Positions 5,237-12,745 of a stretch of 14,158 bases of DNA are shown here, piece by piece. The DNA is from an uncultured Oscillospiraceae bacterium. GTDB lineage: Bacteria; Bacillota; Clostridia; Oscillospirales; Oscillospiraceae. The stretch covers positions 1 to 14,158 of the forward strand of contig CABVDR010000064.1 in NCBI GenBank assembly GCA_902497145.1, given 5' to 3'. Within the stretch, counting starts at the first letter, position 1; each line of letters begins with the position of its first letter. The notes under the pieces were generated by a model. It was given only the letters and a program-made list of their open reading frames with translations, was not told the DNA's origin and did no database searches. Both the position numbers and the translations under genes were made by a program.

Positions 5237-5845
5237 ATGGAAATTACCCTGGAGCAGGTGGAACGCCTGCGGGAAAAAGCCGACGTCTCTTATGCCCAGG
5301 CCAAGCAGGCCCTGGAGTACAGCGGCGGCAATCTGCTGGACGCCCTGATCTATTTGGAAGAGCAGGGTGCCATTCCCCGTCCCCAGGGGGCCTACTACTC
5401 CACCCGTAATGAGACGCCGCCACCGCCGCCGGTCCGGGATGAGCTGGCCACCCTGGGGGAGAAAAAGGGCGGGAAAGAAAAGCGGGAAAAAAAGAAGGCC
5501 GGAGGCATGGGCGTCAAGGTAATCAGCGGAAAAACCCTGTTCAGCACCCTGCGCCGCTGGCTCATTGACAATGAACTGGAGATCTGGCGCAAGGGGCAGC
5601 CGGTAACCTCCCTCCCCATTCTGATTCTGGTGGTACTGGTACTGTTTGCCTTCTATATCACCGTTCCCGCCTTGATCCTGGGCCTGTTTTTGGGCTTCCG
5701 CTACCAGATCTCTGGTCCTGACCTGGAGGACGAGACCTTCAACGGCATGATGGGCAATGTGGCTGACACCGCCGCCGACTTGGGCCGCCAGGTAATGGAG
5801 GAGCTGAAAAACCAGCACGATAAGTATAACAACCGCAAAAAATAA
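5237..5845 (+). CDS. DUF4342 protein with UBA-like domain and membrane hairpin
   Basis: A 202-residue protein. Residues 4-43 form a UBA/TS-N-like three-helix unit (EQVERLREKADVSYAQAKQ, then SGGNLLDALIYLEE), as at the N-terminus of elongation factor Ts. A flexible linker follows (50-95) with five prolines and a strongly basic KKGGKEKREKKK segment. Residues 99-122 (LFSTLRRWLIDNELEIWRKG) and a hydrophobic stretch at 125-156, probably a re-entrant or double-crossing hairpin, match the DUF4342 architecture of Firmicutes; its function is not known. The soluble C-terminus (157-202) is charged. ATG 5237 is preferred to ATG 5231 because GGAG at 5225-5228 is eight bases away from it but only two from the other. 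First gene of a tight plus-strand unit, 41 bases before the response regulator. Confidence 0.82.
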   Translation: MEITLEQVERLREKADVSYAQAKQALEYSGGNLLDALIYLEEQGAIPRPQGAYYSTRNETPPPPPVRDELATLGEKKGGKEKREKKKAGGMGVKVISGKTLFSTLRRWLIDNELEIWRKGQPVTSLPILILVVLVLFAFYITVPALILGLFLGFRYQISGPDLEDETFNGMMGNVADTAADLGRQVMEELKNQHDKYNNRKK

Positions 5846-5886
5846 CGTTTTGGAATGGAAGATTACAAAATAAGGGAGCGAACACA

Positions 5887-6561
5887 ATGGCAGAGAAGAT
5901 CCTTCTGGTGGAGGACGAGGAAAAGCTGGCTCGGATGGTAGAGATGGAGCTGCGCTACGAGGGCTATGAGGTGACCAAAGCCTTTGACGGGCGCAGCGGG
6001 CTGGAGCAGGCCCTGAGCGGCAAGTACGACCTGGTGCTGCTGGATATTATGCTGCCCCAACTGTCCGGCATGGAGGTGCTGCGCCGTCTGCGCCGGGAGA
6101 GCGACCTGCCCGTCATTATGCTCACCGCCCGGGACAGTGTCATCGACAAGGTGTCCGGCCTGGACAGCGGGGCGGATGACTACATCACAAAGCCCTTCGC
6201 CATCGAGGAGCTGCTGGCCCGGATTCGGGCCGCCCTGCGCAAGCGTGCTGTCCGCAGCGGCAAGATCCTCACAGCCGGAGAGCTGGCGATGGATGTGGAG
6301 CGCCACCAGGTGTCCGTTAGGGGGCAGAGCGTGGAGCTGACCAAAAAAGAGTTTGACCTACTCCACCAGCTGCTGGAAAATAAGGGCCGGGTGCTCACCC
6401 GGGAAGCCCTGCTGGACAGCGTGTGGGGCTTTGATTTTGTGGGGGAGACCAACTCGGTGGATGTGTACATCCGCTTTCTCCGCAGCAAAATCGACGAGGC
6501 TTTCGGTATCAAGCTCATTCACACGGTACGGGGCGTGGGCTATGTGATTCGAGAGGAGTAA
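5887..6561 (+). CDS. OmpR/PhoB-family response regulator
   Basis: A 224-residue DNA-binding response regulator. The receiver domain (1-118) has the acidic pair Glu9-Asp10, the phospho-acceptor Asp53 in LVLLDIMLP, Thr80, Tyr99 and Lys102 in YITKPF, so phosphorylation chemistry should be intact. The winged helix-turn-helix domain spans about residues 128-222, with the recognition region ending VDVYIRFLRSKI and the wing THTVRGVGYVI-like (HTVRGVGYVI). GGGAG lies nine bases before the ATG. Its expected partner is the histidine kinase at 7116, but a flavodoxin-like gene separates the two, which is unusual. Target genes are not known; possible autoregulation through the promoter at 5100-5128 is only a guess. 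Confidence 0.96.
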   Translation: MAEKILLVEDEEKLARMVEMELRYEGYEVTKAFDGRSGLEQALSGKYDLVLLDIMLPQLSGMEVLRRLRRESDLPVIMLTARDSVIDKVSGLDSGADDYITKPFAIEELLARIRAALRKRAVRSGKILTAGELAMDVERHQVSVRGQSVELTKKEFDLLHQLLENKGRVLTREALLDSVWGFDFVGETNSVDVYIRFLRSKIDEAFGIKLIHTVRGVGYVIREE

Positions 6562-6586
6562 CGCCCCCAGAAAGGAAGTTTTTGTT

Positions 6587-7093
6587 ATGGTAATTGTCTA
6601 TCAGTCTCACACCGGCTTTACCAAGGAATATGCCCAGATGCTGGGCAAGGCGGAAAAAATCAAGACCTATACCCTGGATGAGGCCTCCCACCAGCTTCTG
6701 TCCGGCACCCAGGTGTTCTACATGGGCCCCCTCACCGCTGGACACATCGACGGCCTGGACCGGGCCATGAAGCGCTACCAGGTCCAGGGGGTATGCGGCG
6801 TGGGCATGTCCATGCCTGGGGAGGGCACCATGGCCTCCCTGCGCCGCTCCAACTATGTGGGCGACGCCCCCCTATTCTACCTTCAGGGGGGTTGGGCTCC
6901 CAAGAAGGTGGGGTGGCTCAAGTGCCGGATGGTGAACATGGTCACCCGCTCCACCCGCAAGACTCTGGAGGCCAAGGGCTCTGCCCGCACGCCCCAGGAG
7001 CAGGCCATGCTGGACATGCTCCTCCACGGGGGCAGCTTTGTGGCCTTTGAACATCTGGAACCCATCCGTGCCTGGCTGAAGAGCCAGGGTTAA
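6587..7093 (+). CDS. Flavodoxin-like protein
   Basis: A 168-residue soluble protein beginning MVIVYQSHTGFTKEYAQML, the first strand and FMN-phosphate loop (SHTGFT, residues 7-12) of the flavodoxin fold. The second strand region is TQVFYMGPLTAGHIDGL (41-57) and the third VCGVGMSMPG (69-78), with alternating strand-helix pattern and a length equal to bacterial flavodoxins and HemG-like proteins. It would carry FMN and act in electron transfer or as a flavin-dependent reductase in the cytoplasm. AAGGAAG lies eight bases before the ATG. It stands between response regulator (25 bases upstream) and sensor kinase (22 bases downstream), in one transcript, so it may link redox state to the two-component pathway; that link is an inference. 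The fold is probable; the precise family (Flavodoxin_3 or _5 type) is not settled. Confidence 0.8.
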   Translation: MVIVYQSHTGFTKEYAQMLGKAEKIKTYTLDEASHQLLSGTQVFYMGPLTAGHIDGLDRAMKRYQVQGVCGVGMSMPGEGTMASLRRSNYVGDAPLFYLQGGWAPKKVGWLKCRMVNMVTRSTRKTLEAKGSARTPQEQAMLDMLLHGGSFVAFEHLEPIRAWLKSQG

Positions 7094-7115
7094 GAGCGGG
7101 AGAAAGGAGGCCGCT

Positions 7116-8570
7116 ATGGCAAAAAAACGGCCCCGGTTTCAGTCTCCGCCTCCCACGGCCCCCATCTCCTCCGCCCGGGACACCTCTCTGGCCTTCCGGC
7201 TGAACCTAGGCTTCTTCTTCCGGCAGCTGTGTATCTTCGTGGTGTTGGACCTGCTGCTGGTGGGCATGGCCTTGTGCGGGCTGATCCTCTACGGAGAAAA
7301 CCGCTGCGCCGATGTGGCCGCCTTAGTGGAGGAGCGGGGGGTGCCCACCCAGGAGGCTCTGGCCTGGATGGAGGCCAGCGATTACACCATCACCCTGCTG
7401 GACGAGGAACCTACGGGCTACCCGGTAGCTGGTTTCTCCTGGCTTCCTATCCGGCAGGAGACGGCCGACGGCCTGCGGCAGTGGGATTTAAGGCAGTACT
7501 ATCAGATCCAGATGCCAGACCCCGACACCCCCTACGCCATCACGGTAAACCTGTCCGGCATCTTCCAGGCCCTGTACTGGGCTGGCACTGTGGTGCTGGT
7601 GTTCCAGGGCATCTTCCTGCTCACCAGCCTCTTCGGCAACAGCCGCTCCATCCACAAGGTACTGCGTCCTCTCCAGGAGCTGGCTGCCACCGCCTCCCGG
7701 CTCAGCTCCATGACCCACATGTCCCGCCAGGAGCTGGAAGCTCTGGCTGGGGAGCTGGAGAAGATCAACGCCAAGCACCTGGACAGCCGCATCGACCTGC
7801 CCGCCACCCAGAAGGAGCTGCGCTCTCTGGCCCAGGCCATCAACGCCATGCTGGAGCGCATCAATCGGGCTTACAGCGCCCAGGCCCGCTTTGTCTCCGA
7901 CGCCAGCCACGAGCTGCGCACCCCCATTGCGGTGATCCAGGGCTACGCCGCCCTGCTGGACCGGTGGGGCAAAGATGACCCGGAGGCACTGCAGGAGTCC
8001 ATCAGCGCCATCCGTTCCGAGGCCAAGTCCATGGAAGAGCTGGTGGAACAGCTGCTGTTTTTGGCCCGGGGAGACAACGACACTCAGCCGGTGAAGCCCA
8101 CCCTCTTTGATTTGTCCGCTCTGGCGGGGGAGGTGCTGCGGGAGGAGGAGATGATCTGCCCGGACCGGGTGTTCCTGCCCCGCTGGGGAGAGGAACCGGT
8201 GCCGGTGCGGGCCGACCATGGGCTCATCAAGCAGGTCATGCGGATTTTAATGGACAATGCCATCAAATACAGTCCTCCAGGCAGCCGCATCTATCTGCGC
8301 CTCTCCACCCAAGAGGGCTACGCCCGCCTCACTGTTCAGGACGAGGGGGCCGGCATTCCCCCTGAAAGCATCCCCCACATTTTCGAGCGCTTCTACCGGG
8401 CCGACCAGTCCCGGGACCGAAAGACCGGGGGCACCGGACTGGGGCTGTCCATCGCCCGATGGATTGTGGAGCGCCACGAGGGGTGGTTTGAGGTGGTCTC
8501 CCGCCCCGGGGTGGGCACCCGCATCTCCTTCCTGCTGCCCCTGGCTCCACCGGAACAGGAGGCGGCGTGA
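7116..8570 (+). CDS. Sensor histidine kinase (two-pass membrane)
   Basis: A 484-residue membrane kinase. Two hydrophobic helices at about 37-60 and 153-174 bracket an extracellular segment of about 90 residues that likely senses the signal and is not recognised. A HAMP-like linker with a coiled region (175-255) leads to the phospho-acceptor site SHELRTP with His265, then the ATPase domain: N box DNAIKYS (Asn381), G1 DEGAGI (409-414), F box FERFYRAD (423-430) and G2 GGTGLGLSI (438-446). All catalytic boxes are intact. The N-terminal 30 residues are proline-rich and cytoplasmic. AAAGGAGG five bases before the ATG is strong. It surely pairs with the response regulator at 5887. Its last base is shared with the start of the GIY-YIG gene. 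The signal is unknown. Confidence 0.95.
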   Translation: MAKKRPRFQSPPPTAPISSARDTSLAFRLNLGFFFRQLCIFVVLDLLLVGMALCGLILYGENRCADVAALVEERGVPTQEALAWMEASDYTITLLDEEPTGYPVAGFSWLPIRQETADGLRQWDLRQYYQIQMPDPDTPYAITVNLSGIFQALYWAGTVVLVFQGIFLLTSLFGNSRSIHKVLRPLQELAATASRLSSMTHMSRQELEALAGELEKINAKHLDSRIDLPATQKELRSLAQAINAMLERINRAYSAQARFVSDASHELRTPIAVIQGYAALLDRWGKDDPEALQESISAIRSEAKSMEELVEQLLFLARGDNDTQPVKPTLFDLSALAGEVLREEEMICPDRVFLPRWGEEPVPVRADHGLIKQVMRILMDNAIKYSPPGSRIYLRLSTQEGYARLTVQDEGAGIPPESIPHIFERFYRADQSRDRKTGGTGLGLSIARWIVERHEGWFEVVSRPGVGTRISFLLPLAPPEQEAA

Positions 8571-8830
8571 TGTGGTACGTCTATTTATTGCGGTGCGCTG
8601 ATGACACCCTGTACGCCGGCTGCACCACCGACCCCCAGCGCCGTCTGGAGCAGCACAACGCCGGCCGGGGCGCTAAATATACCCGCGCCCGCCGGCCGGT
8701 GACCTTGGTCTATGTGGAGCAGGCAGAGGACCACAGCCAGGCCCTGCGCCGGGAGGCTGCCCTGAAACGCCTCTCCCGCAAGGAGAAGCTGGCTCTCATT
8801 GCCGCTTCTTCTCAGATGCTTTTTCCTTGA
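8570..8830 (+). CDS. GIY-YIG domain protein (UPF0213/YhbQ type)
   Basis: An 86-residue single-domain GIY-YIG protein. The YVYLLRC strand (3-9), LYAG (14-17, the degenerate YIG half), Arg24-Arg25, His29-Asn30, KYTRARRPVTLVY and the downstream Glu in the REAALKRLSRKEK region are the landmarks of the small YhbQ/YazA group, related to the nuclease domain of UvrC and homing enzymes. Such free-standing proteins are widespread and their cellular task is uncertain, though some cleave DNA. The ATG at 8570 overlaps the stop of the kinase gene (TGATG) and has AGGAGG at 8557-8562, seven bases away; GTG 8567 would be too close. Co-transcribed with the two-component genes, followed by a terminator. It has no evident functional tie with them. 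Confidence 0.9.
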   Translation: MWYVYLLRCADDTLYAGCTTDPQRRLEQHNAGRGAKYTRARRPVTLVYVEQAEDHSQALRREAALKRLSRKEKLALIAASSQMLFP

Positions 8831-8843
8831 TTTTGTTTCATTT

Positions 8844-8871
8844 GAGACGCCCAGTTGGGCGTCTCTTTTTT
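8844..8871 (+). terminator. Terminator of the two-component operon
   Basis: A nine-pair stem (8844-8852 with 8857-8865) with a four-base loop is followed by six T residues (8866-8871), 13 bases after the GIY-YIG stop codon. Confidence 0.92.
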
Positions 8872-8929
8872 CCATCTTTTCCCCTCCGTCCCGTTTTCTC
8901 CTATTTTTCAAGAGAATGCACTTCCTCTC

Positions 8930-8958
8930 TTGCTTTTTCTCTTTCCCGCTACTATAAT
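8930..8958 (+). promoter_or_regulatory. Promoter of the secreted-protein/trkAH operon
   Basis: TTGCTT (8930-8935), a 17-base spacer and a perfect TATAAT (8953-8958) form a strong sigma-A promoter, with a leader of about 65 bases to the ATG at 9032. An inverted repeat (8909-8915 with 8926-8932) overlaps the -35 element and could be an operator. Confidence 0.8.
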
Positions 8959-9031
8959 GTATGCTGATTTCTTGTCACATTCTGATGCACCCCCTTCTCA
9001 CACCAATGTTTAGAAAAGGAGATGCCTACTT

Positions 9032-9679
9032 ATGAAGCGCGCTGCCATTCCCCTGATCTTGCTGCTGGCAGGATTTGCCCTGGGACTGCTGTGCTCTGTG
9101 TCCCTTTGGGCACCCACTCCTACTGTCCCCTCCTCTCAAACTCAGCAGGAGGATCCCCAGACCCAAGACTCTCTGACCACCACCGGGCTGCTGCAGGCCG
9201 CTGCCGGCGTCACCGACGCCTTAAAGTCCAAAGACTATGAGACTCTGGCTTCCTATGTTCACCCCTCCCGGGGCGTCACCTTCACCCCTTACTCCACGGT
9301 GAATGTTCAGCAGGATCAGCGGTTCTCCGCCGACCAGATCAAAAATCTGGCCCAGGACACCACCACCTATACCTGGGGCTATGAGGACGGCCGGGGCGAG
9401 ACCATTCAGATGACCATGACCCAGTATTTTGAGCGCTTTGTCTTTGACGCAGACTACACCCAGGCTCCCCAGGTGGGCGTGGACCAAATTATTACCAGCG
9501 GCAACGCCCTGGAAAACATCACCGAAGCCTATGCCGGATGCCACTTTGTGGACTTCTGCTACCCCAGCCGGGATCCCGCCAGTGCAGGACTGGACTGGTG
9601 CTCCCTGAAACTGGTCTTTGCCGGAGAGAACGGAACCTGGTATCTGGTGGGTATCGTTCACGGCGAGTGGACAATTTAA
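9032..9679 (+). CDS. Secreted or membrane-anchored protein of unknown function
   Basis: A 215-residue protein with an N-terminal hydrophobic segment (4-25) that acts as a signal peptide or anchor. Cys21 follows Gly-Leu-Leu rather than a proper lipobox, so a lipoprotein is doubtful. After a Thr/Gln/Pro-rich linker (28-50) comes a globular domain with YVHPSRGVTFTPYSTV (75-90), TYTWGYEDG (112-120) and an aromatic C-terminus ending TWYLVGIVHGEWTI. These blocks resemble conserved extracellular domains of uncharacterised clostridial proteins, possibly of the NTF2-like or cystatin-like type, but no family is assigned. GGAG precedes the ATG by about ten bases, slightly long. The gene follows a clear promoter and precedes trkA by 59 bases with no terminator, so it is probably transcribed with trkAH. 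Confidence 0.7.
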   Translation: MKRAAIPLILLLAGFALGLLCSVSLWAPTPTVPSSQTQQEDPQTQDSLTTTGLLQAAAGVTDALKSKDYETLASYVHPSRGVTFTPYSTVNVQQDQRFSADQIKNLAQDTTTYTWGYEDGRGETIQMTMTQYFERFVFDADYTQAPQVGVDQIITSGNALENITEAYAGCHFVDFCYPSRDPASAGLDWCSLKLVFAGENGTWYLVGIVHGEWTI

Positions 9680-9738
9680 AAACGCTATGATTCAGCCAAG
9701 AAACGGCTTTCAATGAGAAAGAGAGGCTTGCCGATACT

Positions 9739-11142
9739 GTGAAAATTGTAATTGTAGGCACTGGAAAGGTCGGTTTTTCCCTGGCAGAACAGCTTTTACA
9801 TGAGAAGCACGACATCACCATTGTGGACACCCAGGACAACGCTCTGCGCCGCGCTACCGACGCGCTGGACATTATGAGCATCAAGGGCAACGGTGTTTCC
9901 ACCGCCACTTTGCGTGAGGCGGGGGCAGGCGACGCCGACCTGCTGGTAGCCGCCACCAACTCTGACGAGGTGAACATGGTCTGCTGTCTCACCGCCAAGC
10001 ACCTGGGGGCCAAGTACACCATCGCCCGCATCCGCAACCCGGAGTACAATCTTGGTCTTCATGAGCTGAAGAAAAACATGGGCATCGATATGGTCATCAA
10101 CCCAGAAAACGCTACCGCTGTGGAGATTTCCCGGCTGCTGCGTTTCCCCTCGGCGGCCAACATCGAAACCTTCTGCCGGGGTCGGGTGGAGCTGATGGGC
10201 TTCCGTCTGCAGGAGGGGGACTTCTTGGTAGATCAGCCTCTGAACGCCCTGTCCGCTCAGGTCAAACAGCTCTCCCTGCTGGTATGCGCTGTGGACCGCA
10301 ACGGCGAGGTAACCATCCCCAACGGCTCTTTTATCCCCCATGCTGGAGACAAGCTCTACCTGATTGGCCGCCCCACCAGCCTGGACCAGTTTTTCCGCCT
10401 GCTGGGCCGGTACAGCCCCAAGGTAAAGACTGTGTTCATTGTAGGCGGCGGTAAAATCTCCCTTTACCTCACCGCCCTTCTGGAGAAGATGCACATTCGC
10501 GTCAAAATTGTGGAGATCAGCGAGCCCCGCTGCCGCCTGGTCAACGAAAAGCTGCCCCGCACCACGGTCATCTGCGGGGATGGCACCGACCAGGAGCTGT
10601 TGGAGGCTGAGCGCATGTCCGGCGCTGACGCTTTTGTGGCCCTCACCGACCGGGACGAGGACAACCTTATCATCTCCCTGTACGCCATGCAGCAGGGGCT
10701 GCACAAGGTGATCACCAAATGTAACCGTCAGAACTACACCGGTATCGCCCGGGCGGTTGGCCTGGACAGCGTCATCTCCCCCAAGCTGATCACCGCCGCC
10801 CAGATCCTCCAGCTGGTGCGCGGTATGCAGAACTCCCAGGGCAGCGTGATGAACACCCTTTACCGCATTGCCGATGGCAATACAGAGGCCATGGAATTCA
10901 CGGTGGGCCCCTCCACCCGCCACCTCAATGTTCCCCTGAAGGACCTGAACCTGCACAACGGCATTCTGATTGCTGTTATTATGCGGGACGGCGAGATCAT
11001 CATTCCCGAGGGATCCTCCTTTATCCAGGAGGGAGATTCTGTGATCATTATCTCCCGGGATCGGACCATTCTGGATCTTAATGACATCTATGCCGAGGAG
11101 GAGAGCTCCTTTCTCCTGACTGGAGGCAGCGATGAACATTAA
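9739..11142 (+). CDS. trkA: Trk potassium uptake system peripheral protein TrkA
   Basis: A 467-residue cytoplasmic protein with two full RCK units, as in Gammaproteobacterial TrkA (about 458 residues). The first Rossmann unit has VGTGKVG (6-12) and Asp30 at the end of strand two, fitting NAD(H) binding; the second has VGGGKIS (235-241) and Glu259 at the equivalent place. RCK_C parts lie at about 145-215 and 378-450. It forms a ring on the TrkH channel and gates K+ uptake in response to nucleotides. Start is GTG 9739, the only one that yields the complete first strand MKIVIVGTG; the ribosome site is weak (GAGAGG, 12 bases away), so initiation may depend on upstream translation. Its last 11 bases overlap trkH. 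Binding of c-di-AMP, known for related KtrA, is possible but cannot be seen here. Confidence 0.95.
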   Translation: MKIVIVGTGKVGFSLAEQLLHEKHDITIVDTQDNALRRATDALDIMSIKGNGVSTATLREAGAGDADLLVAATNSDEVNMVCCLTAKHLGAKYTIARIRNPEYNLGLHELKKNMGIDMVINPENATAVEISRLLRFPSAANIETFCRGRVELMGFRLQEGDFLVDQPLNALSAQVKQLSLLVCAVDRNGEVTIPNGSFIPHAGDKLYLIGRPTSLDQFFRLLGRYSPKVKTVFIVGGGKISLYLTALLEKMHIRVKIVEISEPRCRLVNEKLPRTTVICGDGTDQELLEAERMSGADAFVALTDRDEDNLIISLYAMQQGLHKVITKCNRQNYTGIARAVGLDSVISPKLITAAQILQLVRGMQNSQGSVMNTLYRIADGNTEAMEFTVGPSTRHLNVPLKDLNLHNGILIAVIMRDGEIIIPEGSSFIQEGDSVIIISRDRTILDLNDIYAEEESSFLLTGGSDEH

Positions 11143-12571
11143 GCTGATTTTCAAGCTGCTGGGCCGGGTACTTCTGGTGGAAGCGGGTGCTCTGGTTATT
11201 CCTTTATTGGTGGCCCTGATCTACCGGGAGAGTCCCCTTCCCTTTGTGTGGAGTATTCTGGTGGTACTGTGCATCAGCCTGCCCCTCTCTTTCATGCCCA
11301 CCAAGAGCAAACACTTTTTTGTGCGGGAGGGCTTTGTGGCCGTAGGCCTTCTGTGGCTGGCCACCGGCATCGTGGGCGGGCTGCCCTTCTATTTCTCGGG
11401 CTACTTCAACTCCTTCATCGACTGTGTATTTGAGGCCTCTTCCGGCTTCACCACCACCGGTGCCACCATTCTCACCGATATTGAGGCCCTGCCCCGCGGC
11501 ATCCTCTTCTGGCGCGCCTTCACCCACTGGCTGGGCGGCATGGGCGTGCTGATTCTGGCCACTGCCATCATCCCCTCTCTAGGGGTGCGCTCCCACTACC
11601 TGGCCCAGGCGGAGTCCCCTGGCCCTGTCTTTTCCAAGCTGGTGCCCAAGCAGTCCCAGACCTCCAAGATCCTCTACCAGATGTACTTCGCCCTCACTCT
11701 GGCGGAGGTTGTATTGCTGCGGCTCTGCGGCCTGCCCCTGTATGACGCCCTCATCCACTCCTTTTCCACCGCCGGCACCGGCGGCTTCTCCAACCGGAAC
11801 CTGAGTGTGGGGGCTTACGGCAATCCCACGGCAGAGATCCTGATCGCTGTCTTTGCTCTGCTGTTCTCTCTGAACTTTGGTCTCTACTTCCTGCTGCTCC
11901 AGCGCCGCTTCAAAGAGGCGCTGAAGAGCGACGAGGCCCGCTTCTTCCTGCTGGTAGTAGCCATCTCCACCGCCCTCATTACCTTCAACATCTATCCCCT
12001 GTATGAGAGCGTGTGGGAGAGCTTTCGCTACGCCTTCTTCCAGGTGGCCTCCATCATCTCCACCACCGGCTTTGCTACCGCCGACTATGTCCTGTGGCCC
12101 CACTTCTCCCAGATGATTTTGATCATCCTTATGTTCTGCGGGGCCTGCGCCGGGTCCACCGGCGGCGGCATCAAGTGCTCCCGGGTCGTGATGCTGCTGC
12201 GGTCTATCCGTCGGGAACTGCACCGCATCTCCCACCCCCGCTCGGTGGAGGTAGTGCGGCTGGACGGAAAGCCGGTGGACGAAAATACGCTGCACTCCGT
12301 GCTGGTGTTTATTGGCTTCTATGTGCTCATTGTCCTCACTGCCGCTCTGGTGGTCTCCCTGGACAACGTCTCCTTTGATGTGTCCTTCTCTGCCGCCCTC
12401 ACCTGTGTGAGCAACGTGGGACCGGGCCTTGCCACCATCGGCCCCTCCGGCAACTTTTCTGCCTTCTCCCCCTTGAGCAAGGTGGTCCTCTCCCTGTGTA
12501 TGATTATCGGCCGTTTGGAGATCTACCCCATCCTGGTCATGTTCAGCCGCCACACCTGGCGCTGCAGCTGA
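11132..12571 (+). CDS. trkH: Trk potassium channel subunit TrkH
   Basis: A 479-residue polytopic membrane protein of the TrkH/KtrB family, the K+-conducting subunit. The four-repeat M1-P-M2 design is visible through its selectivity-filter glycines: SGFTTTGA (104-111), TAGTGGFS (213-220), STTGFAT (310-316) and SNVGPG (427-432). GSTGGGIK (341-348) is the flexible loop that gates the pore, and the conserved end GRLEIYP is near 460-466. The charged cytoplasmic region about 356-388 is where TrkA docks. Start overlaps trkA by 11 bases (ATGAACATTAA), so subunits are made in step. A terminator follows directly. TrkH takes K+ into the cytoplasm, which also supplies the cation needed by the pyrophosphatase downstream. 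Confidence 0.96.
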   Translation: MNIKLIFKLLGRVLLVEAGALVIPLLVALIYRESPLPFVWSILVVLCISLPLSFMPTKSKHFFVREGFVAVGLLWLATGIVGGLPFYFSGYFNSFIDCVFEASSGFTTTGATILTDIEALPRGILFWRAFTHWLGGMGVLILATAIIPSLGVRSHYLAQAESPGPVFSKLVPKQSQTSKILYQMYFALTLAEVVLLRLCGLPLYDALIHSFSTAGTGGFSNRNLSVGAYGNPTAEILIAVFALLFSLNFGLYFLLLQRRFKEALKSDEARFFLLVVAISTALITFNIYPLYESVWESFRYAFFQVASIISTTGFATADYVLWPHFSQMILIILMFCGACAGSTGGGIKCSRVVMLLRSIRRELHRISHPRSVEVVRLDGKPVDENTLHSVLVFIGFYVLIVLTAALVVSLDNVSFDVSFSAALTCVSNVGPGLATIGPSGNFSAFSPLSKVVLSLCMIIGRLEIYPILVMFSRHTWRCS

Positions 12572-12582
12572 CCGCTGTTTTC

Positions 12583-12613
12583 AACGCCCGCAGCTACGCT
12601 GCGGGCGTTTTTT
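12583..12613 (+). terminator. Terminator behind trkH
   Basis: An 11-12-pair perfect stem (12583-12594 with 12598-12609, three-base loop) followed by T residues through 12613 separates the trkAH transcript from hppA. Confidence 0.93.
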
Positions 12614-12636
12614 ATGGCTTCTCCCGGAAAACACCC

Positions 12637-12664
12637 TTGCATTCTACTTTGCATATGGTAAAAT
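12637..12664 (+). promoter_or_regulatory. Promoter of hppA
   Basis: TTGCAT (12637-12642), 16 bases and TAAAAT (12659-12664) with a TGG extended -10 element at 12656-12658. A second TTGCAT at 12649-12654 makes a direct repeat with 12-base spacing, and an alternative -10 (TATAAG, 12670-12675) exists, so exact use is uncertain. The leader to the start codon is about 75 bases. Confidence 0.55.
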
Positions 12665-12676
12665 GATGATATAAGT

Positions 12677-12720
12677 AGGCTATACCCCTTATTCTTTTGG
12701 TTATTTTAGCCATATAGCCT
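12677..12720 (+). promoter_or_regulatory. Inverted repeat in the hppA leader
   Basis: AGGCTATA (12677-12684) and TATAGCCT (12713-12720) form a perfect eight-base inverted repeat around a 28-base loop, in the untranslated leader 25 bases before the start codon. It could form an mRNA stem or an operator. It has no T-run and does not match a riboswitch that I recognise, including the c-di-AMP type. Confidence 0.4.
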
Positions 12721-12745
12721 GCAACCACAGAAAGGGCGTGTTTAT

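Noticed and set aside
9032..9100. Lipoprotein signal in the exported protein before trkA
   Set aside because: Cys21 is preceded by Leu-Leu, not by the small residues of a lipobox.
9796..11154. Minus-strand open frame of 452 codons
   Set aside because: Exactly antisense to trkA, with a composition (Val, Gly, His, Gln rich) produced by mirrored codons; trkA has clear RCK motifs.
11579..12553. Minus-strand open frame of 324 codons
   Set aside because: Antisense to trkH, highly Gly/His/Gln/Asp rich and without hydrophobic core; a shadow of the channel gene.
12665..12745. c-di-AMP (ydaO-type) riboswitch before hppA
   Set aside because: The leader of about 75 bases is too short and lacks the conserved cores, though such riboswitches often control K+ genes.
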